64,000 nucleotides of DNA from Trichaptum fuscoviolaceum. Taxonomy: Eukaryota > Basidiomycota > Agaricomycetes > Hymenochaetales > Trichaptaceae. Below, one piece after another: positions 1-11,690 of the stretch. Each line of letters begins with the position of its first letter. The stretch's first letter is position 1. Location of the stretch: positions 1,302,001 to 1,366,000 of the forward strand of contig CAJSYZ010000005.1 of NCBI GenBank assembly GCA_910574455.1. Direction: 5' to 3'. Made by a program: the position numbers and the translations under genes. The notes beneath the pieces are model-generated. The model saw nothing but the letters and a program-made list of their open reading frames with translations. It was not told where the DNA came from and did no database searches.

Positions 1-1311
1 GCGACGACATTGAACCTTCTGGGTCCGCCAGACGAACTGCTTTAAAATGTCCCGCTTGTAACGAATACGCTTACAGTATACCAAGGCAAGGATACGGGGC
101 TCCTGTACCAAATATGAGGCACAGATAAAGTATCTAGCGATGCTTAACATGTATTGCTTCGCTCCGAACTTCACCTCTACGTCCTAGCGGTGGAAGAAAT
201 CTGGAGACTCTGACTGTACTTTCTAAGGGTACGGGTTTGGAGAAGATGGTGGTGCGTATACTACGTACTTCATATCGATCATATCTAAGCGCACACCCTT
301 GACCTTGGGTCTTTATGTGCAATCTTCCGCGTTAATAGCAAAATGTAAAGGCATTGCCGAACTCATAGCCCGCCCATTGACTCTCGCTGCGCAATGCACC
401 GCAGGCCACAGTCGTGAATCAGTTTTATGCGTCTGTGATATTTGTAAGAGGTTTTTTTTATCGATTCGCCATCCCTCATGGCGATAAACTAAACCAGTCC
501 GTCAGATGAACATCAAGAAACGAAGTAGTAATCTGGGATATACATACATGTATATGTATAGCAAGTGCAGCGGGTACAACACGCGTCTTTGTACTCATCG
601 CTTATTCCAGATGGCGACGGTCCTTCGGGCTTCCTACGTATCGATCTTTCTGCTCTCCCACACATGCTGCTTTACCTGGATCCTCTAGCTCGCTGCGCCG
701 CTATAATGGCGTTAACCTTCGGTTAGTGCAAACAGCGCCCAAGATTTAATGTATACAAATCTAGATTGTATACACTCTTGCTCAAACTCTGCGTGGTCTG
801 GTCCCACATCTGTCAGGTACAATGTGATTGATCATTTGACTCACTTGAGCAGATACAAGTACAATTCGGTAAGTACGTTCAACTTCTAAATCTTCATCTT
901 GATAGCCATGCACTGACTCATCTTACAATGATCACTGTGAAGAATTTATTTGAAGAGCTCTGAAGTCATGTTTCCGAGGCGGTTTAATAGCGCTCTTCTA
1001 CCGATCCGTCTGAGTACGGTTTCCAGCGTGATTTGAAGTACATTTCTGACGGCTCTAAATTTAATCTTCTACTTGAAAAGCTTATTTCAATACAATCCGT
1101 CACACCAGTGTTGACTGCGTATCCTGATGTCTCCTGAGATCAGATTGCCTACCACTAATTGATTGACAATGGAAACCCATAAAAGCAAGAGGTCTGCTCT
1201 GATCCCATTATTGTCCCCGACTGCCCCTGCTATTGGCGTCCCCTGGCTAGGGCTTGCGCTCTTCCTTACTTCCACCTTGCTTATAGCTCATTTCATCTGA
1301 TCGTGGCCGCG
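1..1311. other. Intergenic, no gene recognised
   Basis: No open frame here exceeds about 60 codons and none resembles a known family. The only structure noticed is an inverted repeat at 751-773 (8-bp arms GTATACAA/TTGTATAC around a 7-nt centre). The last few hundred bases should hold the promoter of the gene starting at 1312. Confidence 0.5.
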
Positions 1312-2208
1312 ATGCCAATGTTCTCAAGTTTACCATGCTACATCTTGGCGCTTGCTGTGGCAGCTAATGCTATCATAACAAATATCACGATCGATGACAC
1401 ATGGGGGGATGAGATGACGAAGGTTCTGCCCATATACACTGGCCCTTGGGCGACAGCGGATTCGTGTGCAAAGGATAGGACTCCGCCTGAATGTAGCTCC
1501 GTGACCGTTGATGCATCGAAGGCCTTCAACAATACCTACCATAACGTTTTTAGGGACGTTAGTATCCTTGCAAATGTCACTTTCTCTTTCAACGGTTCGC
1601 ATGCTCTGTTGAATCTCTGCTGCTTCTGCTAATGGCTCGTCGGGGTAGGCACGGATCTCTACGTCTTCTTCATTCTCCCTGATTTCGCAGGGTACACCAC
1701 AAGCTTGCCCAGTACAGACGTAAATATGCTCTTAGATGGCGGTATACACGTTGCTGGTATTGTTCCATCCGCGGGAGCTCAATTTACTACGACCGGCTTC
1801 GCTATACATGGCTTAGCCCCGAAGATGCATACCGTGAAGATGTACCGCTCTTTAATCGCCCCTAATAGCACGTATTCCATAGTATTTGATTATGCTATCT
1901 ACACGTGAGTTCTAAATGCTAGTGAATTTGTCGCTTATTACCAATACTGACTTCAGCTCTATGTGTACGTCTACCGCCTCAACAGATCTGATGTTAAAAA
2001 CACCTCCTTCAAGCAGAATGAACCCCCGTTTCCGCCTGTTGACGGCTCCGGTAGCTCGACAAAAAAGACCTCGACAGCTGCTATTATCGGAGGAACCATT
2101 GCTGCCGTATTCTCTTTCACGGTTGCCTTTCTCTTCTGCCGCAGGTTCTGCTGTTACAGACGCTTCCCTGTCATCTCTAATGAAATTACCATCATCAATC
2201 GAGGATAA
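1312..2208 (+). CDS. Signal-anchored single-pass membrane protein, unknown function
   Basis: Hypothetical protein assembled from three exons. It starts at the ATG at 1312 with a hydrophobic signal peptide (MPMFSSLPCYILALAVAANA). The ectodomain is rich in N-glycosylation sequons (NIT, NNT, NVT, NST) and has few cysteines. A Ser/Thr/Lys stalk leads to one transmembrane helix (around AAIIGGTIAAVFSFTVAFLF), then a short Cys/Arg-rich tail (CRRFCCYRR). Introns run from about 1595 to 1650 (acceptor GGGGTAG) and about 1905 to 1980 (acceptor CAACAG). These junctions are the choices that keep signal, ectodomain and helix in one frame. The layout (signal peptide, glycosylated beta-rich ectodomain, stalk, helix) is common among uncharacterised Agaricomycete surface proteins. 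No catalytic motif was seen. Function is unknown; a cell-surface or wall-sensing role is only a guess. Confidence 0.6.
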
Positions 2209-3015
2209 AGACTTACTTGTCCGGCCAAGTTCGACTACTTATTCTTAGGACATGTCCTTCACTTTAAATGATACCTCCAGATACCAAGGGTGATATCGCA
2301 TGATTCTGGCTGATATGTAACTTATAGGGATAATGTTTTGCGTTGCGGCTTGTGAAGTACTTCCTCGATAAGCTTGGATTTTCCTTTGTGACCTGAATAC
2401 TACACATTGTTTTAATGAGAATCACGTCACTGCCTAAGGTATAACATCCACGTCAGGTTTTACATGCAGGTGTGATCAGACAGATAAGCTGATCGTTAGT
2501 CCATATTACTCAGACAGCAGAATGTCTGCCGTGGATCCACGCCAATCACATTGGCCGGCAATTGCCGATGATCATGATCGCCGGATCGTCGTATGTCTTG
2601 CGAATCCGAACATGTTTCTTCTTAGAACGTCATAACATATGTCCCTGTCTTTTCCACTTTGGTCCGCATCGTCTTCGAAAGACTGTAGGCTCACATCAGC
2701 GCACAGAGTGCACGGCATGCAAGGGACGGAAGCCGCTGAGAATTATGTATGCGCATGATGAGCTGGTACGGCCAGTTTTGTACCTCAAAGAGGTGTTCAT
2801 GAACCCACGAAGTCAGCTGGCTAGTCATACCTGAACAGCCAAGTGCAGTCTGAGCAGCTCTGCGCGTCCAATTGTGTACAACGAATTGAAGATGTTTTAC
2901 AATGTGTGTTAATGAGTGTCGACATACTATATACATTCGCCAGTGCCCCTTTACGTAGAACAATACCACTAAACCCAATCAAGAATGAAAGCATCAGAGC
3001 ACAACAGTGCCTATC
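2209..3015. other. Intergenic between convergent genes
   Basis: This holds the 3' flanks of the membrane protein (+) and the peroxidase (-). Short open frames at 2562-2978 on both strands show no recognisable protein similarity. Nothing else was seen. Confidence 0.5.
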
Positions 3016-4314
3016 TTAAGAAGGGCAATCGGCCAAGTCAAGATCGCCGTTGGGGCAAGCGGGAATTTGAGTAGCTTGACCAGCTATAATATACGAGATC
3101 AGAACTTCAAACCAGAAATGATCAAAGGAAAGCAGCAACTTACGAGCTGTACGGAGGACGGGGAAGGGGAGGGGGCACGCTTGCTCTACGTCCTTGCGGG
3201 ACGTACCAGCCGGGAAGCTAGAGAGTTCAGTTAGTCAGTTGAGATAGTATTTAATATTTACCATGGGCGAAGTTTACTTACGTAGCAGGTTTAGCGACGG
3301 GTGGCTTCGGGGCAGGAATAACTTCAGAGCAATCAACGAGCTTCCTCGTATTCTGCCCAACAACAGCTAGCTTAGCCATAGCACTCTTGAAATTTGCCAT
3401 CATCAAGAACTGGTTGTCAACCATGCTTTGCCATTCGCAAGCCGTGCGGCGGTCACGAGCGAGTGCGAAGTCAGATTGAAGACGCATTTCTCCAGATTCG
3501 GGGATCGGAGAGTTGACCTCGGCACCATCGGTATTGTTGATACCGAATGGAACACCAACACCCTTGAGTAGAACTTCGAGGAAGACTTGAGTGTCGAAGG
3601 TGAAAGGAGTAGAGTCGAATGGAACCGCCTGATGGCCTTCTACGAGTGTATCTGAGCGAGCTATGGTATGTGAAGCGAGCAAGTGGATGAGTTCTGCAGG
3701 CGTAAAGCCACCGTCTTCCATGCGAGCGAGGATCTTGTCGACGGAGTCTTGAGGCTCCGGGACGGTGCCATCATCAGCAGGGAACGTTGCGTTCGGGCGG
3801 CCAGCAAGGAACTCAAGCCGGGGTGCACCAGGGCAGTTAGTGATGCCAACGGCGCCCGCAAACTGGATGAGATCTCCAGCTGTAACGGCGTGACGCGTCA
3901 GGAATGGCGAGAGTGCATCGACAGAATCGTCAATGCCATTGTTGGCGGCGAAGTTGGTCTCAATCTCGTCGAAGATGATCATCGATCCGTCTGCTCCTGT
4001 ACCCTTGAGAGCGCCGGATTTTGAGAAACCGATGGCGTCGTGGAACGTCAGGCGAAGGGACTCGTGTACGTCCTCTCCGCATACGCCGTCAAAAAGGTTA
4101 TCTTGCAGATCATCACGTAGTGCAAAGAAGGGGCAGCACTAGAAGAGAAATCGGGGCTTGTTCAGCTTTCATTGTATTGAACGAGAAAAAGTAGACAGCT
4201 TACTGCTTCGCTACTTGCAAAGTTCTTGCCATCAGGGCAAGCAACGCGCTTGACAGTGGCTGCACCAACAAGGGCGGCGAGAGCAACGGTTGAAATTGCA
4301 AGCTTGAAGAACAT
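3016..4314 (-). CDS. Short manganese peroxidase (class II fungal haem peroxidase)
   Basis: Secreted haem peroxidase that would oxidise Mn2+ to Mn3+ with H2O2 during lignin or phenol oxidation. Four exons (4314-4204, 4138-3282, 3217-3144, 3083-3016) give 369 residues. A signal peptide ([18 protein letters not shown]) precedes a Lys-Arg propeptide site, and the mature chain starts VACPDG. Visible class II residues are the distal Arg66/His70 in [10 protein letters not shown] and the proximal His194 in [11 protein letters not shown]. The three acidic Mn2+ ligands are Glu59 and Glu63 (GEDVHES) and Asp200. The calcium-site stretch [12 protein letters not shown] and the cysteine pattern are also kept. 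The residue matching the exposed catalytic Trp of lignin and versatile peroxidases is His189 (ELIHLLASH), so direct Trp-mediated oxidation is not expected. The C-terminal tail is short, as in Pleurotus-type 'short' MnPs. A TATA-like CATAAAAG lies on the minus strand at 4379-4386, about 65 bp upstream of the start codon. Confidence 0.93.
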
Positions 4315-6480
4315 TATGTGGAAGAGCAGATGATTTTCTGAGACTCGAAGAGTATAGAATCAGGCCCTTGGCAATTAGCTTTTATGCTGTTCTATGGCAC
4401 ATGAAACGCGCATGTTCATGCATCTCACATCAAGGCACGATTGGAAAGCGTCGGTGAGGCGGGAGCGACAGATGCGATCAAGATTCCAAAGATGAGACCA
4501 ACTTCACAGGTGCTATCAAGCTACTTCAGCCAGTAAAGCGACGTCCAAAGAGTAATATGGGTGATGCTGTGAATCTGTTATAGCAATAATGACACGATTG
4601 TGCGACGGTTGGATGGGCCAGACAGGTCTGAAGTGTAGTCCGGAGTGTCCGCACAGAAGCTTCGGCAGGTTTCTCGGTCCCAGAGCACTGACCATCTAGG
4701 TGGCAATATACGAAATGGCAAAAATTTCCGGCCTCGAACTACATGCAAAAGAGTCGCACTGCCGACAATATCTGTCTCTTGTAAAGTCTTTCCATCTGGA
4801 TTGGTCGCAACGGACGCGGTTCGGAGGTAGAGAAGCATAGTATCCATCTACTCCATATTACTGATCTGGCAGAGGAATTACAGGTGGCAATAGTCGAAGT
4901 TTCCGTCTTCTGCCTCCTATGCAGTTCGAGCCTTCGCACAACCTTTGCCAAGACAAGAAGAGAATGTTCATTTAGACTGGAAGTAAATAATACGACAGAT
5001 ATCCCATACCTTAGCTTGCCGTAACAAACCTTTTCAGTGACACGCTAAGAGCTGTCTGCGGATGAGAACCGGTAGTTGGATTATCCATGGACTGGAAGTG
5101 GCTCTGGAACATAAAGAAAACGCAGGGATTGGTCCCATTGCAGCGGATCGGATTTCGCAGGTCCTGAGGACTGTTCTTTCGGCACAGGAGATTGGTACCT
5201 ACTATGAGTTGTTATACCGCACGGAAGCGAAAGTAGCATAACTTTCTGTGAATCTGATCATCAAAGAGATGGACCGAACGTCAGTCTCAGCCAACACAAG
5301 TTTATATTTAGAGCCTGAGCTTCGAATGCACGACACGCGAGAAACAGAAGCAGTCCTACACAAGGGATCACCATCACATTCACCTTTGGCACTTACAGAT
5401 CTATCTTTGTCGTTCCTCTTTGTGGCATCTGGTGTGAGATTGTCAATGTAGCACGCACTACATACCCTACTCTCGGGGCCCACAGTATCGGACTCCCACA
5501 ATGAGCGGGAAGTAGTCAACTGAACGATACTCTGCAAGACTGCATTCCGGAGGCGATGTTCGCAAAGTGTATCGACAGCGTGAGTTAGGCAAATTCCCTG
5601 TACGTTTTGCTGGCGTGTATAAGCGATTGATTTTCAAAGTCCAATCTTCCATGAGCTGCACATGCTTGAACGTGAAGCACGAAGTGCGATAGGTTCATAC
5701 GGCAGATCCGACAAAGCGGGATATTGGAACGTCCGCAATAATCTCCCGCACTGGCATGCAGCATTTTTTACTTTCAAGATGACATTGATAAAAAATAAGC
5801 TGACCTCAGTATAACGGCTGTGCCACCAAGCGTAGGGGTAGGTATTTCATTCTGCCCAGTTAGAGCAAACTCGAAATCAGCTAACGCACACACATTCGGA
5901 AACGAGAAAGGATGCTTATCTTTGACTGAAGGGATATAGCCCGAGCTTGCTGCATATTAGCAGCCCTTAGAAGTCAATTCAGTCTGCTCCGTATATTCTA
6001 ATTAATGCAAGGTAGTATGTACACAAAGGCCACCACTCACCTCTCTCGGTCGCTCATTCTAATGATCAGCTATTTTCTGCTCCAGTACATCGCTTGAAAC
6101 TCCCTGCTTGCAACGCTATTCAAATTGGAATAGGGTAGATACTCTTCTGGAGCTCGACGGGATGACAACCCACGTCTGCTACTCATGATTGATAATGATA
6201 CTAGAGAATATGGAAGCTCAGGTATATCTTTGGAGTTTAGTCGTAAAGTGGTTGTCCCGCCGAAATCGTGATCACTGGGCAAGAGCTTCTCCGATCAATA
6301 CTTTCCCACACTTCTTAGCGTGACAGAAGCCAGAGTGACCATGACGTACTAGTAACAGTGTCTCTTTCTAGGCTGTGACAACTTGAGGATGTAGAACTGT
6401 ACAGTTCTGAGATAAGGTTCACGAGTGTAGTGCGCACTAATTGATACTACTCACTGTCATCGCCGTCAACATCGTCAAGA
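4315..6480. other. Long intergenic region: MnP promoter, decayed coding remnant, RPS23 promoter
   Basis: About 2.2 kb without an intact gene. The first few hundred bases form the MnP promoter (minus strand). A decayed coding-like stretch lies at about 4578-5540 on the minus strand and is listed separately. A single CACTGGCATGC (5749-5759) matches the promoter motif described in the findings. The right end contains the promoter and leader of RPS23. Confidence 0.45.
4578..5540 (-). pseudogene. Degraded coding remnant, possibly a fungal C2-like domain protein
   Basis: Minus-strand translation gives coding-like pieces spread over different frames and broken by stops. They read in the order KYKLVLAETDVRSISLMI, then LSLPCGI, YQSPVPKEQSSG, AKSDPLQWDQ, and finally NPDGKTLQETDIVGSATL. 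The proline-rich 'PVPKEQSSG..SDPLQWDQ' block followed by a '..DIVGSATL' strand recalls C2-like beta-sandwich proteins that are multi-copy in Agaricomycetes. That assignment is from memory and weak. In-frame stops and frame changes, with no convincing splice path through all pieces, suggest decay. Limits are approximate. It could instead be a chance run of open frames. Confidence 0.3.
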
Positions 6481-7163
6481 ATGGGATGTAAGTCGCTTGT
6501 GTTACCCAGCATCCGTATTTTGCTGATATCCTCGCCTTGTAGCCAACAAACCCCGTGGACTGCAAGCAGCGCGTAAGCTTCGTACCACCCGTCGTGAAAA
6601 CCGTTGGGTGCGTACCGGTGTTGTCACAGCACTATATAGATATCTGATATTCTTTGGTGATTTTGTGCAGGCGGACAAAGCATATAAGAAGCGTGCGCTT
6701 GGCAATATCTACAAAACTTCGCCTACGGGTGGATCCTCGCATGCAAAGGGAATTGTCCTCGAAAAGGTTGGCGTTGAGGCTAAACAGCCAAACTCTGCCA
6801 TCCGCAAGTGCGTTCGTGTGCAACTTATTAAGAACGGAAAGAAGGTCACTGCTTTCGTGCCGGTATGTTTACTCATTTCTCTATGTACCCGACTTTGAGC
6901 AATTGATTTGTTGACCAATATTTATCAGAACGATGGTTGCTTGAACTTCGTCGATGAGAACGACGAAGTCCTCATCTCCGGTTTCGGTCGCCGTGGTAAG
7001 GCGAAGGGTGATATTCCTGGTGTTCGTTTCAAGGTCGTGAAGGTATCAGGTGTCGGTTTACTTGCTCTTTGGAAAGAGAAGAAGGTACGCATGGGATATA
7101 TCCTTATATTTTACTTTTCCACTCATACTCTATACATCTGGACAGGAAAAGCCCCGTTCATAA
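6481..7163 (+). CDS. RPS23: 40S ribosomal protein S23 (uS12)
   Basis: Small-subunit protein of the cytosolic ribosome, located at the decoding centre, where it helps control translational accuracy. Five exons (6481-6487, 6543-6607, 6671-6862, 6929-7084, 7146-7163) give 145 residues, the usual eukaryotic length. Hallmarks are [18 protein letters not shown] at the N-terminus, the decoding loop [15 protein letters not shown], the [18 protein letters not shown] segment and the C-terminus KEKKEKPRS. The first coding exon is only 7 nt (ATGGGAT), and the last adds just EKPRS and the stop. All introns have GT-AG ends and are short. No anomaly was seen; the identification is secure. Confidence 0.97.
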
Positions 7164-7419
7164 ATACTCCAGCTGGACCCCCCATTTTCTTTTTTTCTCC
7201 ATGCATTTTTTGACTGGTCTTTATATGATCGACATGCCTGTACCGCAATATGCACCTCCAAAATGCTATCATTGCAAAGACTAGACTCCATGTTCTATGT
7301 GTGAGAGTCGAGGATGGAAGTAAATTGCTTCTGTTATATTTTACATGATAATTTCTCAAAGTTGATGGCAGCTATGCTTTGCTCTGAAGGAACAGGATAA
7401 CCAAGGCCTTTCTCTATGC

Positions 7420-9039
7420 TTATTTATCTTCAAGAAACTCCTTAATCCTTGCTGATGTGAAGGCAACGTCTACAGGATTGGCTCCTCCACCGGCTGGTGA
7501 GCATCGATTAGCGTTGAGCGTTCCGACAAAATCGAAGAATGCAACATACCGACATGTCCCCAGACGCTCGGAATTACCACAAGTCTCGCATCTTTGAGAT
7601 GGGTAATTTCGTTCTGACTATCTTCAGGCTATCTCGGATCTTCTTCAGCTGACAGTTCAGATGGTATCATTGGAGAAACGCACCGGAAAGTACAAGTCAG
7701 TTTTGCTTGGCATGATCAACCCTTTCGCCTTTATCGACTTCAGCGCTTTCTCCAAGTCGCCGTTGTCTCGGACAAGTGAAATGTCACCGGTTTGCCAGGT
7801 GTTCAACAAAGCAAGCATATCATTCGCGTCCCAGAATGTGACATAACGTCCTTCCCAAGCCTCCCTGAGCCAGGAGTTTAGGTCGGGGTACCTGCAAACG
7901 CGATTATTAGAACAAAATTTGATTTCGACTAAACATGCTTAGTACAAGCCATTTGCGAGGTAGTTGTGTTCTCGGAACCACTGTCCACAGGTGAGTGGTT
8001 TCATCTCCAATGGAATGGTGTTGTGGAACATACTGCCTGTCCATATGCCCATGCACTATACACTCTTGCGAATGCACGTATTCCGTGTTGGGGTGGAGAA
8101 GAATAGTGCCCATCGTTGAAATCTTTGGAGGCCGAAAGGGCAGCTTTTGGACCTTCCAAAAAGCTTCGAATGAAACAGACTCAGCCTCACTATAACTCGT
8201 AAATCTAGGGTGAAACGCACCACTTGTTATGTGGACTCGTACGAGCTGACGAACAAACCGCTATGAATCGCTGGACGAAATCCGGATACATGGCCGCCCA
8301 GTGATATGCCTATACAGCGCAAGGGGTCACAACTTTCAAGGTGTCACATTGAAGGGCTTTTCTACCTGTTGTCCACCCATAGAAAATCCTACGACACAGT
8401 GGAGGGAGTTCACACCAAGTTTGTTCGTCAGGACAGCATACTGTGCCCGTCTTGAAATCAAAGATGAGAAGACTTTATTATATCTCATCGACACTTCTAC
8501 TTACATGTTGTCTTGATAAGAGATGGCCGGAAAGTACGGACCATTGTGAGGAGCAGGCTGGATCGAATTTCAGCCTTCGCTTGAATCAAGCTTTTTGCAT
8601 CATATCCTTACAGTATTCGAGGGGGACGAAGACTGGTGATTTCAATCAGCTTGGCCGAGTTTTAATTGAGAGTTAACTCTGAAACTGACCTCTCCATTGC
8701 AAAACAGCGCAAAGGTGACAATGTAATATTTGCTGGGGTCTAGCGGCTAATAAGGGACTTAATTTATAATAATCGAGCATTTGTGTTATCCGCAGGCTCA
8801 CTTGGTCCTCCCCAACCCAATAATCCTGGCCTGATTAAATAAACGTATAACCTACAGACCTTTTACCAGACGAGCCACTCACTTCCTAGGGCCATCTTTG
8901 CTCCATAGCATGTAGGAAAGACTATGCACGGGTTGGATGGATCGCCATAAGTTCGATAAGCAGTTATTGCATTGGGCAGTACACCTCCTGCCACTTTGAA
9001 TCGGCCGTGCTCATAGTATTGTGTCTGATTCTCTACCAT
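7420..9039 (-). CDS. Homoserine O-acetyltransferase-like alpha/beta hydrolase, copy 1
   Basis: Alpha/beta-hydrolase-fold protein of the homoserine/serine acetyltransferase-like group. The start at 9039 (MVENQTQYYEHGRFKVAGG) is chosen by alignment with the neighbouring paralogue. Many small exons reconstruct an intact chain. The triad is visible: nucleophile Ser in GFSMGGQQ, Asp in the PPEDS turn after SKTDLYFP, and His in WGHVAGGG. In this family the enzyme moves an acyl group from acyl-CoA to a hydroxyl amino acid, or acts as a hydrolase on small esters. The exact substrate cannot be read from the sequence, and the true methionine-pathway enzyme may lie elsewhere. It is a tandem duplicate of the gene at 9406-11071, same strand and 366 bp away. 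An intron present in copy 2 after the YPDFVDR segment is absent here. An in-frame upstream ATG at 9228 is judged non-coding leader. Confidence 0.85.
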
Positions 9040-9405
9040 TTTCACCAAAAACTTGTCTATACGATGATTTGTGCCTTTGTAGCGCTGTGATGGAGGAATG
9101 AGTTCAATGGTATTTGTGCTGAAGCAAAAGAGATACGCTTGTGTATGTGAGATTGGATCTTCCGTACGCCTCCCAAGTAACCATATGCTCCACCTCAATT
9201 CTGAGAATAGCCTTGGGAATAGGAACAACAGCTCCTGCGAACTCCGCGGTTTTCAGAGGCCGATAAGACGACGGAAAAAGAAGGGAGCCGGCACTACACA
9301 TATATAGCCATCCCATTGATTCAGGGGTTTACGACCTATAAGACACAGTTTCACAAGCCTGAATCTTACAAAAAAAGCACAGAGAAAGATCTCATGCCGA
9401 GGCTC
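9040..9405. other. Spacer between tandem hydrolase genes
   Basis: This holds the promoter and leader of copy 1 and the 3' end of copy 2, both on the minus strand. A TATA-like run (CATATATAG) lies at 9298-9306, about 260 bp upstream of the copy 1 start. That distance would allow a leader intron, but none could be proved. Confidence 0.4.
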
Positions 9406-11071
9406 TCACTCCTGAAGAAATTCTAACACCTCCTTTTTGATGAATTCGTCATCAACGTCATTCGAACCTCCCCCAGCTGATAATATGTCAGTCTTGAAGT
9501 TTTGAAGCCCTATTGTTTGAGATCCTCACCCATATGACCCCAGACAGATTCAATGACAACCAGCTTAGCATTTGGAAGGAGGGAAACTTCACGCTCGCTG
9601 TCTTCGGGCTGGTTGGCAATCAAATAATTATCAACCGCTATCAAACATTTCAGGAATTAAGCTGCTTACAGGGAAGTACAGATCCGTCTTCGATGGCATG
9701 ATAAGGCCCTTTGCTTTGACTTCACTCAAGCATTTCTCGTAATCCCCTCCGTGGTGGACCAGAGAACAATCGCCGTCTTGCCAAGTCTTAAGTAGACACA
9801 GTAGGTCGTTCGCATCCCAGCCATTCAGGAATCCAGCCTCCCACTCTTCGCGCAAGAAGGAATCCAGGTCGCAATATCTAGAGAAATTAGTCAATATATC
9901 TCTCAAAACCGTAAAGTGTGGTCTACGATTACCTTCCGTCATGGAGATAGCCATGCTGCCTGAACCACTGCAATAGTCATTAGCCCCACTACCTCCTTCA
10001 ATAAGCAGGCAACGTACAGTTTGTCCGTATGCCCATGCACTGTAAGCCCTGCCGAAAGCGCGGACTCCGATTTGGGGGACTGATGTATAGTGGCCGTCGT
10101 CAAAGTCTTTTGAAGCTGCTAGCGCAGCCTTTGGGCCTTCCAGGAAGCTAGAATCTGTTTCAACTGCCTTCATCCACAAGACAGACATGCAACCAACCAC
10201 TTATTGTGAGGGCTTGTCCTCGCTGATCCACAGAGGCAGATAAATCTGATCCCTTCAATCTAATAAACTGATTGATACTCAAGACTCTGGGACGTACCTG
10301 TCAACAAAGTCCGGGTACACGACGGGCCAATAGTACGCCTAACAAATCGCTCAGTCCTGCTTGAAGACTGAATCATATTGAGCTAACCTGCTGTGCTCCC
10401 ATAGAGAAGCCAATGACAGCGTAGACTTTTTTCACGCCCAGGACCTTAGTGAGAACTATGTGCTGCGCACGACTAACAATCATGAAATCCATAGATTATC
10501 AGGTGAGCGACTTAGAAGATGCTCACATGTTGTCGAAATAGGATACTGCAGGGAAATATGGACCGTTGTGTGGAGCGGGCTGGATACGAAGTTAGCGTTG
10601 ATATTTGGTCAGAAGACTGAGAATACACGCCTACCGTATTTGACGGAGAAGACGACTATGCGCTAGTCAGCATGTAGTTTTAGCGTTGCAGTTGGGTTAA
10701 GTTACTTCTCCGTTCGAGAACAGAGCAAAAGTTACGATGTAATATTTGCTTGGTTGGAGGGCCTTGAATTGTGAGTTATAGATGTGTAATTTAATGTTTT
10801 AGCTCTGCTGCCTACCTTGTCTTCTCCAATCATGTACGTCTGGCCTAAGAGGCCAGTGTCTTAAGAACTGTTCGTTTCACTCTCGACGAAGAATATATCA
10901 AAAGTCCTCACTGTCAAGCTTTCCGCCGTAACATGTCGGAAACACAATGCAAGGGTTTTCGGGACTCCCGTATGTCTGAAAAGCTGTTATTGCATCAGGC
11001 AATATGCCTCCTGCGACACGGAAGCGTCCATGATGATAGTACTGAATTTCAGGTTCAGTTGTTGTCGACAT
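9406..11071 (-). CDS. Homoserine O-acetyltransferase-like alpha/beta hydrolase, copy 2
   Basis: Paralogue of copy 1 and similar along the whole length. It starts MSTTTEPEIQYYHHGRF at 11071 and ends ..KKEVLEFLQE at 9406. Motifs in order are CIVFPTCYGGKLD, QTYMIGEDK, YYIVTFALFSNGE, SSSPSNT, NGPYFPAVSY, the nucleophile elbow GFSMGAQQ, GSARTSPHN, FLEGPKAALAASKDFDDGHY, SKTDLYFPPEDS (acid) and SVWGHMAGGG (His). About a dozen short introns interrupt it, and the reading frame is intact through all of them. A TATA-like TATATAA is seen on the minus strand near 11131-11140, about 60 bp upstream of the start. Substrate is unknown: acetyltransferase and esterase activity are both possible. The pair arose by local tandem duplication and has since diverged in sequence and intron content. 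Confidence 0.87.
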
Positions 11072-11690
11072 TCTGATCGTAGACGCAGAGCAGGTGGGAA
11101 TGGCAAACGCAAGCCCGATTCAGACTCCAGGGTTATATATGTGGTAGGTCTCGCACCCCGATAGCAGCTTGCTGTTGTGATAAAATTGATAGGTCATGGG
11201 TAGAAGGGAGAAGAGGTGGGAACAGTGAGGTTCGGATTGGTTCTTCTGCCATATGCCCATCTCCTCCACGGTTTTTTGTCAGTTTATCCAGTCACCGGAT
11301 AGTTTCATTCTCAGTGAGAGTAAGAACAGCTTTTCGCGTACAGATAAGGGCGAGAGAGACCAAGTTGAATTCGATCGCCGCAAGTTGCGCGACGTTTCTG
11401 ACGATGGAGTCCCAGGTGCCGTCCGAGCTAGTTTTACATGCTGAAGCTTGTTCGTCCTTTAAAATGGAATTGAGAAGTATGGTATGGAAAAGACATGCTA
11501 GTAGTAAGAGACAGGACCAGAACTTAGTGACCTTCAAGTGCAACTGAAGCGCGGGTACTTCAAGCTGCTTTCCCACGGCTAATAGTAGCTAGAACTACGC
11601 AGCGCGGCGTCAGGCTGTCATTACCATCGTGACCTTGCGCTCTTCCTCCCTTCATCATTGACGGCGACCCACTCGAGCTGTTGGACGACA
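11072..11690. other. Divergent promoter region (hydrolase copy 2 / TM9SF)
   Basis: About 620 bp between divergent start codons. It holds the TATA-like box of the minus-strand hydrolase near 11135 and the 5' leader of the plus-strand TM9SF gene. Open frames in both directions here have no recognisable product. Confidence 0.5.

Noticed and set aside
751..773. Inverted repeat with 8-bp arms in the left intergenic region
   Set aside because: Short AT-rich palindromes of this size are expected by chance, and no gene or element is associated with it.
9040..9228. In-frame upstream ATG extending hydrolase copy 1
   Set aside because: The paralogue starts at the position matching 9039, and the extension has no counterpart in it.
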